Shown: piece by piece, positions 51,929 to 60,442 of the stretch | How positions within the stretch are numbered: the first letter of the stretch is position 1 | Layout: the number at the start of each line of letters is the position of its first letter | Assembly (NCBI GenBank): GCA_964035575.1 | Contig: OZ037848.1 | Location: forward strand, 496,001 to 560,000 | Direction: 5' to 3' | Length of the DNA stretch: 64,000 nt | Origin: Rhynchopus sp. YZ270_cl-10 | Taxonomy: Eukaryota > Euglenozoa > Diplonemea > Diplonemida > Diplonemidae | Position numbers and translations under genes: made by a program | Notes under the pieces: generated by a model | Told to the model about the DNA's origin: nothing | What the model saw: the letters and a program-made list of their open reading frames with translations, nothing else | Databases searched by the model: none

Positions 51929-52677
51929 GCTGACCATTTTTTTTTGTGTCTCCTTTTTGATAATATGTTATAGTGCAGCTGTCACGCAGACAGGCTTTAC
52001 TATCATTTTTATTTTTATTTTTTTTGGTAGATGCAAAGGAACTCTTTTGTACACTATCGTTTGCCTCTAAAAATCAAAGCTACTTCGTAATGCAGACAAC
52101 AATGTACATAATAGTCCTACGCATCACACCAATAATGAGCAAATAGCACAAAAAAAAGGGGGAGGATTTAAAACCACAATTTTCACGTCTGAAGGGTGTG
52201 TGAGAGACTTGGCCTTGGGGTTCGTTAAGTTAATACTTTTTCGGTCGGTGGAGGGGGTTTTTATTTTTTTGTTTTTGATAAAATAGAAGTTGTTTCATAT
52301 ACATTCTTTTTCTAATGAAAAGAAGGTACAGAGGGTGCTAAAGAAGTACCCTTGCTTTTTTTTGTTTGTGTTTGTTGTGGATAAAATAGAAGTTAAATTC
52401 TACAGTGGAGGGGTGGGCATATGAGAGTAATAAATGAAGTGTGAAGGGGGGATAACAGGGTGGATGATAAAACAAAATTTATGTAGTGGTGAAGTGCAGC
52501 TGTGTGCTGGCAAGCGGTCTTTTGCGGGACGTTCTTTTTGAAAGTTTTGGAATATGACCTTTTGCAGCAAAACAACGTGCGGCACCGTTGGTAGAGTGAT
52601 CAAACCTCCAGTGGTTGGTCACCAAAAAAGATTGATAAAGTGCCGAGCAAGACATCGTCTTTTAAAGAAATGTTTGC

Positions 52678-52709
52678 AAGGTGAATCTGAGCCAAGCTAG
52701 CCATCTTAT
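52678..52709 (+). repeat. HP1-like hairpin in opposite polarity
   Basis: AAGGTGAATCTGAGC, CAAGCTAGCCATCTT. Here the wobble-type arm AAGGTG comes first on the plus strand, the reverse of most copies. Confidence 0.5.
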
Positions 52710-52792
52710 AAAAGAAACACGTGTGTAAAAAAAAGGGGGAAATTGTGCTTTTTTGCAGAACACAAACCGTAACGTAGTCTGTGGGTTCCCTC

Positions 52793-52871
52793 TACCGTAT
52801 CTTGGACTTTTGGAATTTTTGAGCCGAATTGGGACTTTTTTCCCAGTCCCACATTTTTTATGGATACGGTA
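52793..52871. mobile_element. 79-bp inverted-repeat element with TACCGTATC ends
   Basis: TACCGTATC and GATACGGTA at the ends. The inside has GGGACTTTTTTCCCAGTCCC. The TA-CCGTA end resembles that of 19314-20071. Confidence 0.5.
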
Positions 52872-52951
52872 TTTCTTTTTCCCTTAGGGTAGTCAGACGG
52901 CAGAATTGGGATCTATATTGGGTTGGACAGAAATTTGGGTCAACGAAAGGT

Positions 52952-52987
52952 TAAGATGACCCTCAGCCTCCCGGTGCTGAGTCACCT
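52952..52987 (-). repeat. HP1 hairpin copy with compensated inner stem
   Basis: TAAGATGACCCTCAGC, CTCCCGGT, GCTGAGTCACCT. The inner stem is CTCAGC/GCTGAG instead of CTAAGC/GCTTAG, a paired change. Confidence 0.75.
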
Positions 52988-53463
52988 GTGGTGTCCGCAA
53001 ATTCCTTCCAAAAAAAGGGAGGATGAAATAAGTGGTAAAAGACGAAAATGGCTCTCTCTGTATTCTAAAAAAGGGGTGTGAAAAAGGGGTGAAAATTCCC
53101 CGGAAAATGTTGTTTTTGAGTGCCTTTGTGAGTATTCTGCTCACTGCATCTCCCCTTCCCCCAGGGCAAAGGTATTTTTTTCATGCGATAAACCAGGGTT
53201 TTCCCCATCATGCCCTGAAATTCTTCTGAGGTGAAGTTCACAACACGATGAAAACTGCTCGCAAGACCACTCTTTAAACAATCCTTTAGAGCCACTCAAC
53301 AAAGAACTGGTCATGTTTTATGGTCAAGGGTGGGGCAACCCTGGTTCACCGTATAAGGGGGGTGCGTGGGAGGATGCGTGAGTCTGATTAGATTATTCTT
53401 TGGTTTATTCATCAGTCGTTAGTAGGATGCGTGAGGTCACCCAGTGGACATGACAACATGAAG

Positions 53464-53482
53464 GTATGGAGAGTGAGAGAGA

Positions 53483-53515
<33 letters not shown>
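53464..53515. repeat. (GA)n microsatellite
   Basis: A GAGAGTGTGAGAGAGAGA-type run of about 50 bp. Confidence 0.9.
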
Positions 53516-53520
<5 letters not shown>

Positions 53521-53619
53521 ACAATAGTAGCCGCCAACTGATCTCCTTTTTTTATAGACAAATGAGCGTTTTTTCGTTGAACGCAGTATTGCATTGGTAA
53601 AAAAAGGAAGAAAAGTTTG

Positions 53620-53652
53620 TAAGATGAACCTAAGCCTCCCGTGCTTACCTTG
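53620..53652 (-). repeat. HP1 hairpin copy
   Basis: TAAGATGAACCTAAGC, CTCCCGT, GCTTACCTT. The TCA of the right arm is deleted. Confidence 0.6.
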
Positions 53653-53815
53653 AAGGCCATCTAAAGGGGGGGAAAAAACAGCGGAAAAACAGGTGGAGTA
53701 CGTCTATTGGCTATGTTTTTTTTGTGTTGAGGCACGGTTGCTGCAGAATTGTTGCAGTGGGTGCTGTTAATACAAGAAAACAGTATGATATCTGGGAGAG
53801 AGGAAAAAACGCTTT

Positions 53816-53847
53816 AAAGATGGGTGTACTTCTCGTAGACACATCTA
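53816..53847 (-). repeat. HP2 hairpin copy with changed inner stem
   Basis: AAAGATGGGTGTAC, TTCTCG, TAGACACATCTAAAG. The basal stem AGATG-GTGT / ACACATCT is kept. Confidence 0.55.
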
Positions 53848-53862
53848 AAGGGAAAGGGTGCT

Positions 53863-53900
53863 GAGATGAATACATAGGCTTCTTGTGCTTAGTCTGATTA
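53863..53900 (-). repeat. HP1 copy, long variant
   Basis: GAGATGAATACATAGGC, TTCTTGT, GCTTAGTCTGATTAGATTA. It carries the same insertion as 2703-2778 and is followed by GGTTTATTCATCAGTCGTT, also present at 53402. Confidence 0.5.
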
Positions 53901-54127
53901 GATTATTGTTTGGTTCTTTGGTTTATTCATCAGTCGTTTGTATTTTTTGTGTGTTATTGTACTCGTGGGTGGCAATTTGTTTTAAGTAAGGCTTCTTGTG
54001 CTTTGGTCACTCTCATTGCATTATCGGGTATCAATAAAAAAAGGGGGTATAGGGGAAGGGTAGCGCTATGCAATAAAACTCGTTTTTTTTCTCCTTTTTA
54101 TTGCTGATTTGATTTTTCAAAAGTTTG

Positions 54128-54156
54128 GGAAGGTGTCTTGTGTTTTGGTCACCTTT
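54128..54156 (-). repeat. HP1-like copy, degenerate
   Basis: GGAAGGTGTCTTGTGTTTTG, GTCACCTT. A similar fragment, CTTCTTGTGCTTTGGTCACT, lies at 53990. Confidence 0.35.
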
Positions 54157-54310
54157 TTGAAATTGGAAAGGGGAGGATAGGCAAATTTGCGCACATAGAG
54201 AAAAGATGAAAAAGTTATTTTGATGAAAAAAGAAAAAAAAAACTGAGGTTGAGTGCGCGAACCTAGCAGTGGTATGGAGAATGGGGGAAGGGAAAATAAT
54301 TTTTTATTGT

Positions 54311-54350
54311 TGAGATGAACCTAAGCCACCATTGTTGCTCAGCCATCTTC
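54311..54350 (-). repeat. HP1 hairpin copy
   Basis: GAGATGAACCTAAGC, CACCATTGTT, GCTCAGCCATCTT. Confidence 0.55.
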
Positions 54351-54445
54351 GTGAACTTTCGAGAGGGGGGAAAAAAAAAAATGGCCTCCGTTTCAGAGAG
54401 CAGAATAATTAGTTTCATAATATTATACTTTCAAATCAAAGAAGA

Positions 54446-54605
54446 GAAAGTACAAAAGGACGTTCTGTACAGATACATCCATTCTTTCTTTTTCTTTGAA
54501 AACTTGGTAGTAGCGTAGACTGATCGAAGGTTGCTTTGAAGCGAAGTTTTTGTTTACATCAATCGTTTGTATTGGTGTAGACACCCGAGGATGCACTCCA
54601 CTATA
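54446..54605 (+). repeat. family H repeat, longest copy
   Basis: AAAGTACAAAAGGACGTTCT, GTACAGATACATCC, a middle of about 80 bp, then TTGTATTGGTGTAGACACCC, GAGGATGCACTCCAC. GGTGT/ACACC and GGA..TCC form short hairpins. Confidence 0.55.
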
Positions 54606-54910
54606 ATTTCTTTGTTTTATTCGCTTTATTTGCTGCAAATGCGGGGGGGGGAAGAGAGAACAAACAATTATTTTTGTGGATTGAAATTGCTATTGTAGGG
54701 TTTTTCGTGCAGACGAAGGGGTTGGAGAGGGAGAGGCAAATTTTTAGTATTTTTATTTACTTTGTTTCATTCTGCGGAAAGGCGTCTGTCAAATACATAA
54801 TAATTATCATAAAAGGAAGAGAGGAAAGAAATTGAAAATTTTGACAACACATTGCAAGACATCTGGTTGACGCCAAGACAGGTGTGTGGAGAGGAATAAT
54901 AGAAAAGCAG

Positions 54911-54950
54911 CAAGATGGCCATGAGACTTGTTTTTTGCCTAGCCACCTTG
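54911..54950 (-). repeat. HP1-like hairpin copy
   Basis: CAAGATGGCCATGAGAC, loop, GCCTAGCCACCTT. Confidence 0.4.
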
Positions 54951-55067
54951 GGAAAAAAAATGGATGCTTGAAAAAAATGGTGTTGTGAATGACACATCAC
55001 CATCTAGCAGTAAAAGGGATGATTCTCGCGAGGAAATCAGCTGTAAAAGAAACAATTTTTTTTTGGG

Positions 55068-55101
55068 AAAGATGTTCTTAAGCGTAATGCTCAGTCATCT
55101 T
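55068..55101 (-). repeat. HP1 hairpin copy, basal stem fully paired
   Basis: AAAGATGTTCTTAAGC, GTAAT, GCTCAGTCATCTT. AAGATG pairs fully with CATCTT. Confidence 0.6.
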
Positions 55102-55165
55102 GAAAAGGTTTTGTTGATAAATGTAACGCTAGGAAGGAGGAAGAGAGGAAGAGATAGAAAAGAAA

Positions 55166-55586
55166 ACAAGTAATTGCTATCGGAAAAAAAACGGGGTGTG
55201 ATGTGGAACTCCATCCTGTAGAAATAATCTACAATACGCCCAGCATTCTGCTCTTCTGCAGGTATGCTACGCTCTTCGTACGCTGCCAGACCCACTGGGA
55301 CGCCAGCATCTGAAACGTTCAAGAAGGGGGGCTGTCCTCTTCGTCCAGCACCATCTGCTCGATAGCGTTGTTGGACGCCCGCTCGGCAGGCTCGGCGTGG
55401 TCCAGCTCGTTTTTGTCCACAGGGTCCCCACATTGTAGTCGTCGTTGGAGCAGTGCGGAAGGAACACAGAATGCACAGACTACAACACATCGATCACACC
55501 AGCAAATCGCCAGGATGCTACGGTGGTTTCGAAAATCGCGCGGAGTTTTCCACAGCACACCCCGTTTTTTCTTAGCAATTACTTGT
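55166..55586. mobile_element. 421-bp inverted-repeat element enclosing a gene fragment
   Basis: Left ACAAGTAATTGCTA, A run, CGGGGTGTGATGTGGAACTC matches the reverse complement of the right end (ACAAGTAATTGCTA, A run, CGGGGTGTGCTGTGGAAAAC). The terminal inverted repeats are about 43 bp. The interior is GC-rich and coding-like, unlike its surroundings. The layout recalls Pack-MULE-like gene capture. No target duplication was recognised. Confidence 0.7.
55210..55540 (-). pseudogene. captured protein-gene fragment, frameshifted, identity unknown
   Basis: On the minus strand one frame gives DPVDKNELDHAEPAERA and NNAIEQMVLDEEDSPP. After a shift at a C run near 55325 another frame continues with FLNVSDAGVPVGLAAYEE and AEEQNAGRIVDYFYRMEF. 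Amino-acid composition and GC content match the real genes. The motif LDHAEP also occurs in both lectin-type surface proteins just before their membrane region, in a similar acidic setting, but the rest does not align. The element ends cut the frame on both sides, so it is a fragment and not a complete gene. Confidence 0.45.
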
Positions 55587-55704
55587 CCTTGTTGTTATTG
55601 TTGTTTTCAACCACCTTCCTTCAACCCTTGTAGGATCAGTTGTTATTTTTTTCGCGAAAACATGAAATTACACATTTCAAGAGAACAAATTAAAAAGGGT
55701 CCTT

Positions 55705-55860
55705 ATTTGCATTTTTGGGCTCCGCCCGTGCAGTGGTGGGGTCAATCTCGAAAATTGGACAATTTTTTGACCACTTAAATTTTGAGAAATATGAGCCCGG
55801 TTGCTTATACGTGGGGCCCATTTTCGGCTAAAATTTTCCTCAAAATCTGGTTTTGTAAAA
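55705..55860 (+). repeat. family K copy, solitary
   Basis: GCAGTGGTGGGGTCAATCTC, GAAAATTGGACAATTTTTTG, ACCACTTAAATTTTGAGAAA, TATGAGCCC, CCATTTTCGGC. It matches the reverse complement of 49300-49400 inside the ATTAG-flanked element. Confidence 0.7.
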
Positions 55861-56143
55861 TTGACCCTTTACTCCCCCCCCACATCGATTTCAATACTAT
55901 ACCTTTCTTCACCTACGGTTGCCCTTACAGGGGGGTGAAGGAAGGTAAGTTGAAAACAGTTGAGATGAACAACCCCAGGTGAAGTACAGAGGATAGAACT
56001 ATAGAAAAAGTCACACAAAAATTTTTTTTTACACTCTAAGCTCCATTGTGCTTACTCAACACCCCCCTTTTGATAATGGGGACCAATGATCCCCAGGTAA
56101 ATCCCGCCCTAAATTTTACCCAAAAAACGAAATATTACCATCT

Positions 56144-59100
56144 TCACACCTTAAACTCAGTGGCAAAGGAGGACCTTGCGAGGGGGCTTTTCGTAGAGGG
56201 AGCGGTGGAGTGGAGTGAGGCCGCATGGCTTTTCCTATTGGAGGGCAGCGACTGCGAGAGGCTGAAGTCTACTGGCGAGTCCACCTCTGCACCTGTGTAG
56301 CCCTCTGTGCGCGACGTCATGTCAAGTCCACGTCCACCACGTTCCGAGGATATGTCCAGTGTCCTTGCTGTCCCACGGTTGCGTGGTGAGACAGAGATGG
56401 CCATATCTTTGATGTCTGCGCCAAGAGGCACATCCTCCTCGACAGTCAGCAGAGGCATGTCGTCAGCAGGGGAGTACACGTGGTGCATGTCTGGTGAGTC
56501 GTTGGAGCCCTCCGTATCGCAGCCCTGGAGCTGGCGAAGAATGTTCTCCTGAAGGTTCTTGCGGCGTCCGGAGTACAGAAGGTACAGCTCCGTTAGTACG
56601 TCGAGGATGGTGCGGCCCATGAGCATGCACATCGCAACAAGGAGAAGTGACGACGCAACACCCATCGTCCAGTACTCTGCATCTTCATTGTAGAAGGCAG
56701 TCGCCATGAAGAACATCGCAGCTGCCTGGATGCCAAGACCCACGACGTCGAGCACAGAGTCGCGCTGCCGTGCATGCGGCCAGAGGAAGCTCTCCAAAAG
56801 GAGAAGAATCACGAAGATCACGCCGTTGGCCAGCTTGACGTGGCCGCACCCAATCAGCGACGACGTGTGCGCGCTCTTGGCCGCACTCAGTGCAAAGCTT
56901 GCCGCAAATTCGATGCCCACAAACCACGCCGTCTCCTGCCGGTACGTCCGTGTCACCGATGAGTACCTCTGCACCCACATCTGGTCCTGCGTTGTGTTGA
57001 CCCACTCCCCAGAGCCAATGAGCAGACGCAGCAGCGGGTTCGTCCGCCCCGATGCGCGTGCATAGATGGCCTCCTGCGGCACACCCTTCTTGATCTGCCG
57101 GTACACCCAGATAGGTGTCGCAATGCACAGCAGGATGCAGCAGGCACCGATGATCTCGTCCACAGCACCCTCCTGCGGCTGCAGCATCAGGTCCATACCC
57201 GCAAGCGTCATGCCCTGGTAAAAAAACTGGAACAGGAACAGCGGTGCCGACGGCAGGCGCAGGAAGCCCTGTGTATCCAGCCCCTCGAAGAACTTCGGCA
57301 TCACCTTCGCCCCACCCCGCATCGCCACCTGAAGCATCAGGAAGCACAGCAGCCCAAAGCCAAGCGTGATCGCAAGGTCTGCAATCACAGCGCCCGCAGT
57401 CTCGCTTCCGTGGATCTTCAACCCAATCGGGTTGAACGCACTGGGAACGTGCCCGCTGCAGTCCGCAGTAAGAAGCACAAGGCGCATTGCACTGCCCGCG
57501 TTGGCACCTGCAGCAACGGAGGCGGCGGCCACGACGGTGGCACCTACCTGCACGGTCTCCTTGCTGCTCAGTGTACCTGGTGGCTCGGGCTCCTTTGCCG
57601 CCAACGGCGTACCTGTGGCGGGTGAGGTGCTGTTGGGCATGCCCGTCGGTGTAGGCGACGCAGGTGCTGTGGTGTTCCCCGGTGACAGTGTTGCAGGTGG
57701 CAGTGTATCAGTCGCATCTGTAGGTGCGTCTGTGGGTGTGTCAGTAGGTGTGTCAGTAGGTGCGTCTGTGGGTGTGTTTGTAGGCGCGTCTGTCGGTGTT
57801 GCCGTTGGCGGAGCAGGTGTCTCAGGTGCCTTCGTCTCACCTGGGACAAGCGTGTCCGGAACAAGAGTATCAGGCGCTGGTGTGATCGGTATCTCGGTGG
57901 GAACGACCGTGGGCGGGGGCTGCGTCTCAGGTGCCCCTGTCTTCCCAGGCACAAGTGTGTCAGGAACGACGGTGTCCGGAGCTGGCGTTGCCGGGGGTTG
58001 CGTTACTGGGGAAGGTGTGTCGGGTGCCGGTGTGTCCGGTGCTGGCGTGTCGGGTGCAGGAGTGTCAGGTGCGGGCGTATCGGGTGCGGGCGTGTCTGGT
58101 GCCGGCGTGTCAGGTGCTGGCGTGTCTGGTGCAGGTGTGTCAGGTGCCGGCGTGTCAGGTGCGGGTGTATCGGGTGCAGGTGTGTCGGGTGCGGGCGTGT
58201 CTGGTGCAGGTGTGTCAGGTGCCGGCGTGTCAGGTGCGGGTGTATCGGGTGCAGGTGTGTCTGGTGCGGGCGTGTCTGGTGCAGGTGTGTCGGGTGCCGG
58301 TGTGTCAGGTGCCGGCGTGTCCGGTGCGGGTGTATCGGGTGCTGGTGTGTCTGGTGCAGGAGTGTCAGGTGCAGGAGTGTCAGGTGCCGGTGTATCGGGT
58401 GCTGGCGTATCCGGTGCTGGCGTGTCGGGTGCCGGTGTGTCTGGTGCGGGTGTGTCAGGTGCAGGAGTGTCAGGTGCCGGTGTATCGGGTGCTGGAGTGT
58501 CGGGTGCCGGTGTGTCTGGTGCTGGTGTCACTTCCCCAATCACCCAAATGACTTCGGTGCTATCTGGCTGGCCATCCGGCACAGGGGGGGTAACTGTGGT
58601 GACGAATCCCTGCTTCTTCCCGCCAAGGACCATCAGGAAGACCTCTGCAATTTTCCATGGGTCTGATCCACCACTGATCCTGACCTTGGTGACGTCAGCT
58701 GTGCCAAACCCGCAGTCGCGTATGTAGAAATAGTTTGTCCCACTCGGCGATTGCACCTTAGTGGAACAGGACATCGCTCCACCGTCTACGGTTATGGTGA
58801 AGAGGCTGTCACTCTGCGAATACAACATGGAGTCCATCCTGATGTGGAGTGTGATCGGCGGCAGTGGGTAGAACTTCACGATGTCGCGCTTAGGCGTGGC
58901 CGTGACGTACTCGATGTAGGCATCAGCGGACCACGCAGTGATCTGGTCTGCGTAGCACTGCACCCAAATGCTGCGCCACACACCACCTATGTTGACCTGG
59001 TCCCAGACCTCAAGCAGGCCGATGTACCACTCGTCTGTGTAGGTCACAGAGTCAACTTTGACATATTCGAACACCTCCATTCCAAACGAGCACGCCCCTG

Positions 59101-60055
59101 AAGCATCCTTCACGTCGCCCGACACAACAGGCGACACAGAGCCAAAGGAACATTCTGCAGCTGCCGTCGACACTAAGCTGATCTGCATTGGGTCTACTGA
59201 CGCTGAGTCCAGGATGTTTGTTTTGCCCGTTGTGGTGCGCACCGTCCCTGGGGAATAGGGGAGTGGGCCCGACGCCGTCACTACCGTTGCTGCTGGCACC
59301 TCCCAGATGGGGTTCGCCTGGTACGCAAGCCCGCCTGTCTTGACGCTGCCACCGGGCTGTGCGGCGCTGGCGGGTGGTGTCATCTCGAGGGTGATGAACT
59401 GCTCCTCTGCCTGCATGAAGAGCACTACCTTGTCGATCACCCAGTCGTCTGCACCTGACGCCGTGAAGCGCACACCGCGCACATCTGGGCCTGCAATGCT
59501 GCACGTCTGCATCACCATGATGATGTCCGAATGCCACGCCACAGTCGTCCCTGCCTCACACACTTCTCCCGACTTCGACTCAAACGCAAGGGACACAAGG
59601 TCCGTGGTCTCGGACCCCAGCATGTCGTATGTGTAGACGCGTGCCACATAGGTGTACCGCCGGTACCACTTCAGCGGCGTCAACGTCACCCACGCAGAGA
59701 GCACACCACCTGCGCTTGCGGCTGCCCACTGCACGAAGCCGCCCCCTTCATCAACCTCAACCTGCTCCACCATCCACAGGTCACCGCCACCTGCGGTAAC
59801 CTGCATGTACTCAACGGTGCTCAGGTCGTAGGCACACGGGTTCGCGATGTCCACCACAGCCCCAGCTGTCACAGGCGCCGTTGTTACCAACGTGCACGGG
59901 TTCGTCCCCCCCACCTGGAACAGCTGGATCGTCTGCACGTCGGTTGACACTGCATCGCTGCTGTCGGCTGTCGTCAGACGCAGTGTCCCTGTGGCTGCGC
60001 ACACGGACAGAGCAAAGAGCAGCACACACCCCACTGTGGCGTGCTGTCTGCACAT
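56144..60055 (-). CDS. PLAT-like repeat surface protein with APDTP stalk and 7TM-like C-terminus
   Basis: 1303 residues from the ATG at 60055; the in-frame codon at 60070 is GTG. Signal peptide MCRQHATVGCVLLFALSVCA. Four PLAT-like repeats follow (first strands TLRLTTADS, VARVYTYD, TVRTTTGK, ITLHIRMDS; closing strands DLWMVEQVEV, DDWVIDKVVL, EWYIGLLEV, DPWKIAEVFL), to about residue 500. The stalk begins with about 35 nearly identical APDTP pentads, then more varied Pro/Thr and TDTPTDAP sequence to about 800. The juxtamembrane stretch has C-x-x-x-x-P-S-A-F-N-P-I-G-L. Seven membrane segments at about 888-1155 precede a tail ending ATEFKV. Clear paralogue of 40767-44549 but diverged throughout, unlike the lectin pair. 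Ligand unknown. Confidence 0.88.
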   Translation of the reverse strand: MCRQHATVGCVLLFALSVCAATGTLRLTTADSSDAVSTDVQTIQLFQVGGTNPCTLVTTAPVTAGAVVDIANPCAYDLSTVEYMQVTAGGGDLWMVEQVEVDEGGGFVQWAAASAGGVLSAWVTLTPLKWYRRYTYVARVYTYDMLGSETTDLVSLAFESKSGEVCEAGTTVAWHSDIIMVMQTCSIAGPDVRGVRFTASGADDWVIDKVVLFMQAEEQFITLEMTPPASAAQPGGSVKTGGLAYQANPIWEVPAATVVTASGPLPYSPGTVRTTTGKTNILDSASVDPMQISLVSTAAAECSFGSVSPVVSGDVKDASGACSFGMEVFEYVKVDSVTYTDEWYIGLLEVWDQVNIGGVWRSIWVQCYADQITAWSADAYIEYVTATPKRDIVKFYPLPPITLHIRMDSMLYSQSDSLFTITVDGGAMSCSTKVQSPSGTNYFYIRDCGFGTADVTKVRISGGSDPWKIAEVFLMVLGGKKQGFVTTVTPPVPDGQPDSTEVIWVIGEVTPAPDTPAPDTPAPDTPAPDTPAPDTPAPDTPAPDTPAPDTPAPDTPAPDTPAPDTPAPDTPAPDTPAPDTPAPDTPAPDTPAPDTPAPDTPAPDTPAPDTPAPDTPAPDTPAPDTPAPDTPAPDTPAPDTPAPDTPAPDTPAPDTPAPDTPAPDTPAPDTPAPDTPAPDTPSPVTQPPATPAPDTVVPDTLVPGKTGAPETQPPPTVVPTEIPITPAPDTLVPDTLVPGETKAPETPAPPTATPTDAPTNTPTDAPTDTPTDTPTDAPTDATDTLPPATLSPGNTTAPASPTPTGMPNSTSPATGTPLAAKEPEPPGTLSSKETVQVGATVVAAASVAAGANAGSAMRLVLLTADCSGHVPSAFNPIGLKIHGSETAGAVIADLAITLGFGLLCFLMLQVAMRGGAKVMPKFFEGLDTQGFLRLPSAPLFLFQFFYQGMTLAGMDLMLQPQEGAVDEIIGACCILLCIATPIWVYRQIKKGVPQEAIYARASGRTNPLLRLLIGSGEWVNTTQDQMWVQRYSSVTRTYRQETAWFVGIEFAASFALSAAKSAHTSSLIGCGHVKLANGVIFVILLLLESFLWPHARQRDSVLDVVGLGIQAAAMFFMATAFYNEDAEYWTMGVASSLLLVAMCMLMGRTILDVLTELYLLYSGRRKNLQENILRQLQGCDTEGSNDSPDMHHVYSPADDMPLLTVEEDVPLGADIKDMAISVSPRNRGTARTLDISSERGGRGLDMTSRTEGYTGAEVDSPVDFSLSQSLPSNRKSHAASLHSTAPSTKSPLARSSFATEFKV

Positions 60056-60087
60056 CTTCGCAGAGCACACAGCCCTATCTACTACCT

Positions 60088-60124
60088 CTGTGTGGGGTGG
60101 AAGTGGGCAAGGAGGGAAGAATTG
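60088..60124 (-). promoter_or_regulatory. candidate spliced-leader acceptor (polypyrimidine-AG)
   Basis: The minus strand reads TTCTTCCCTCCTTGCCCACT, TCCACCCCACACAG, then 32 nt to the ATG at 60055. This is the best acceptor-like signal in the window. Confidence 0.5.
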
Positions 60125-60191
60125 TTTGCGAACGTTTTAAAATCAAAAGAGGGAGGCATTGTACTCGGTAGTAACAGAAAGGGCAGCTTAT

Positions 60192-60226
60192 AAAGATGAT
60201 CCTAAGCCTCTCGCGCTAGTCACCTC
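60192..60226 (-). repeat. HP1 hairpin copy
   Basis: AAAGATGATCCTAAGC, CTCTCGC, GCTAGTCACCT. The right arm lacks TT. Confidence 0.65.
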
Positions 60227-60237
60227 GCAAAAAAGTC

Positions 60238-60270
60238 GGCAAAATGAACGTAAGCCTCTCAGCCACCCCT
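60238..60270 (-). repeat. HP1 hairpin copy, right arm deleted
   Basis: CAAAATGAACGTAAGCCTCT, CAGCCACCC. Confidence 0.4.
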
Positions 60271-60387
60271 AACTAACAGGTACGAAGTGAAAACATCCTC
60301 CCATGTTAAAAAGGGGGAGGAACACTTGAACAATGTAAAGAGGAAAAACAACTGAGACATCCCGACACGACAAAAGAACAATAGCTT

Positions 60388-60424
60388 ATCAGATGAACCT
60401 AAGCCTCTAGTGCTTAGTCACCTT
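60388..60424 (-). repeat. HP1 hairpin copy, near consensus
   Basis: TCAGATGAACCTAAGC, CTCTAGT, GCTTAG, TCACCTT. Confidence 0.75.
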
Positions 60425-60442
60425 GAATAAAAAATGGAAGAT

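Larger units (their letters stand above)
44550..56143. other. 11.6-kb intergenic region with repeats and inverted-repeat elements
   Basis: No gene is supported apart from a captured fragment in 55166-55586. Repeats are listed separately. 46930-46975 has a C run, 46975-47070 two partial copies of GTGGCATTTGTACAGAAAAA. Nothing nameable in 44560-45350, 47180-47770, 51490-51850 or 51930-52670 (only GATAAAATAGAAGTT twice, at 52268 and 52380). Confidence 0.6.

Noticed and set aside
57366..58727. 453-codon plus-strand frame of SGAGV repeats
   Set aside because: Antisense of the APDTP stalk.
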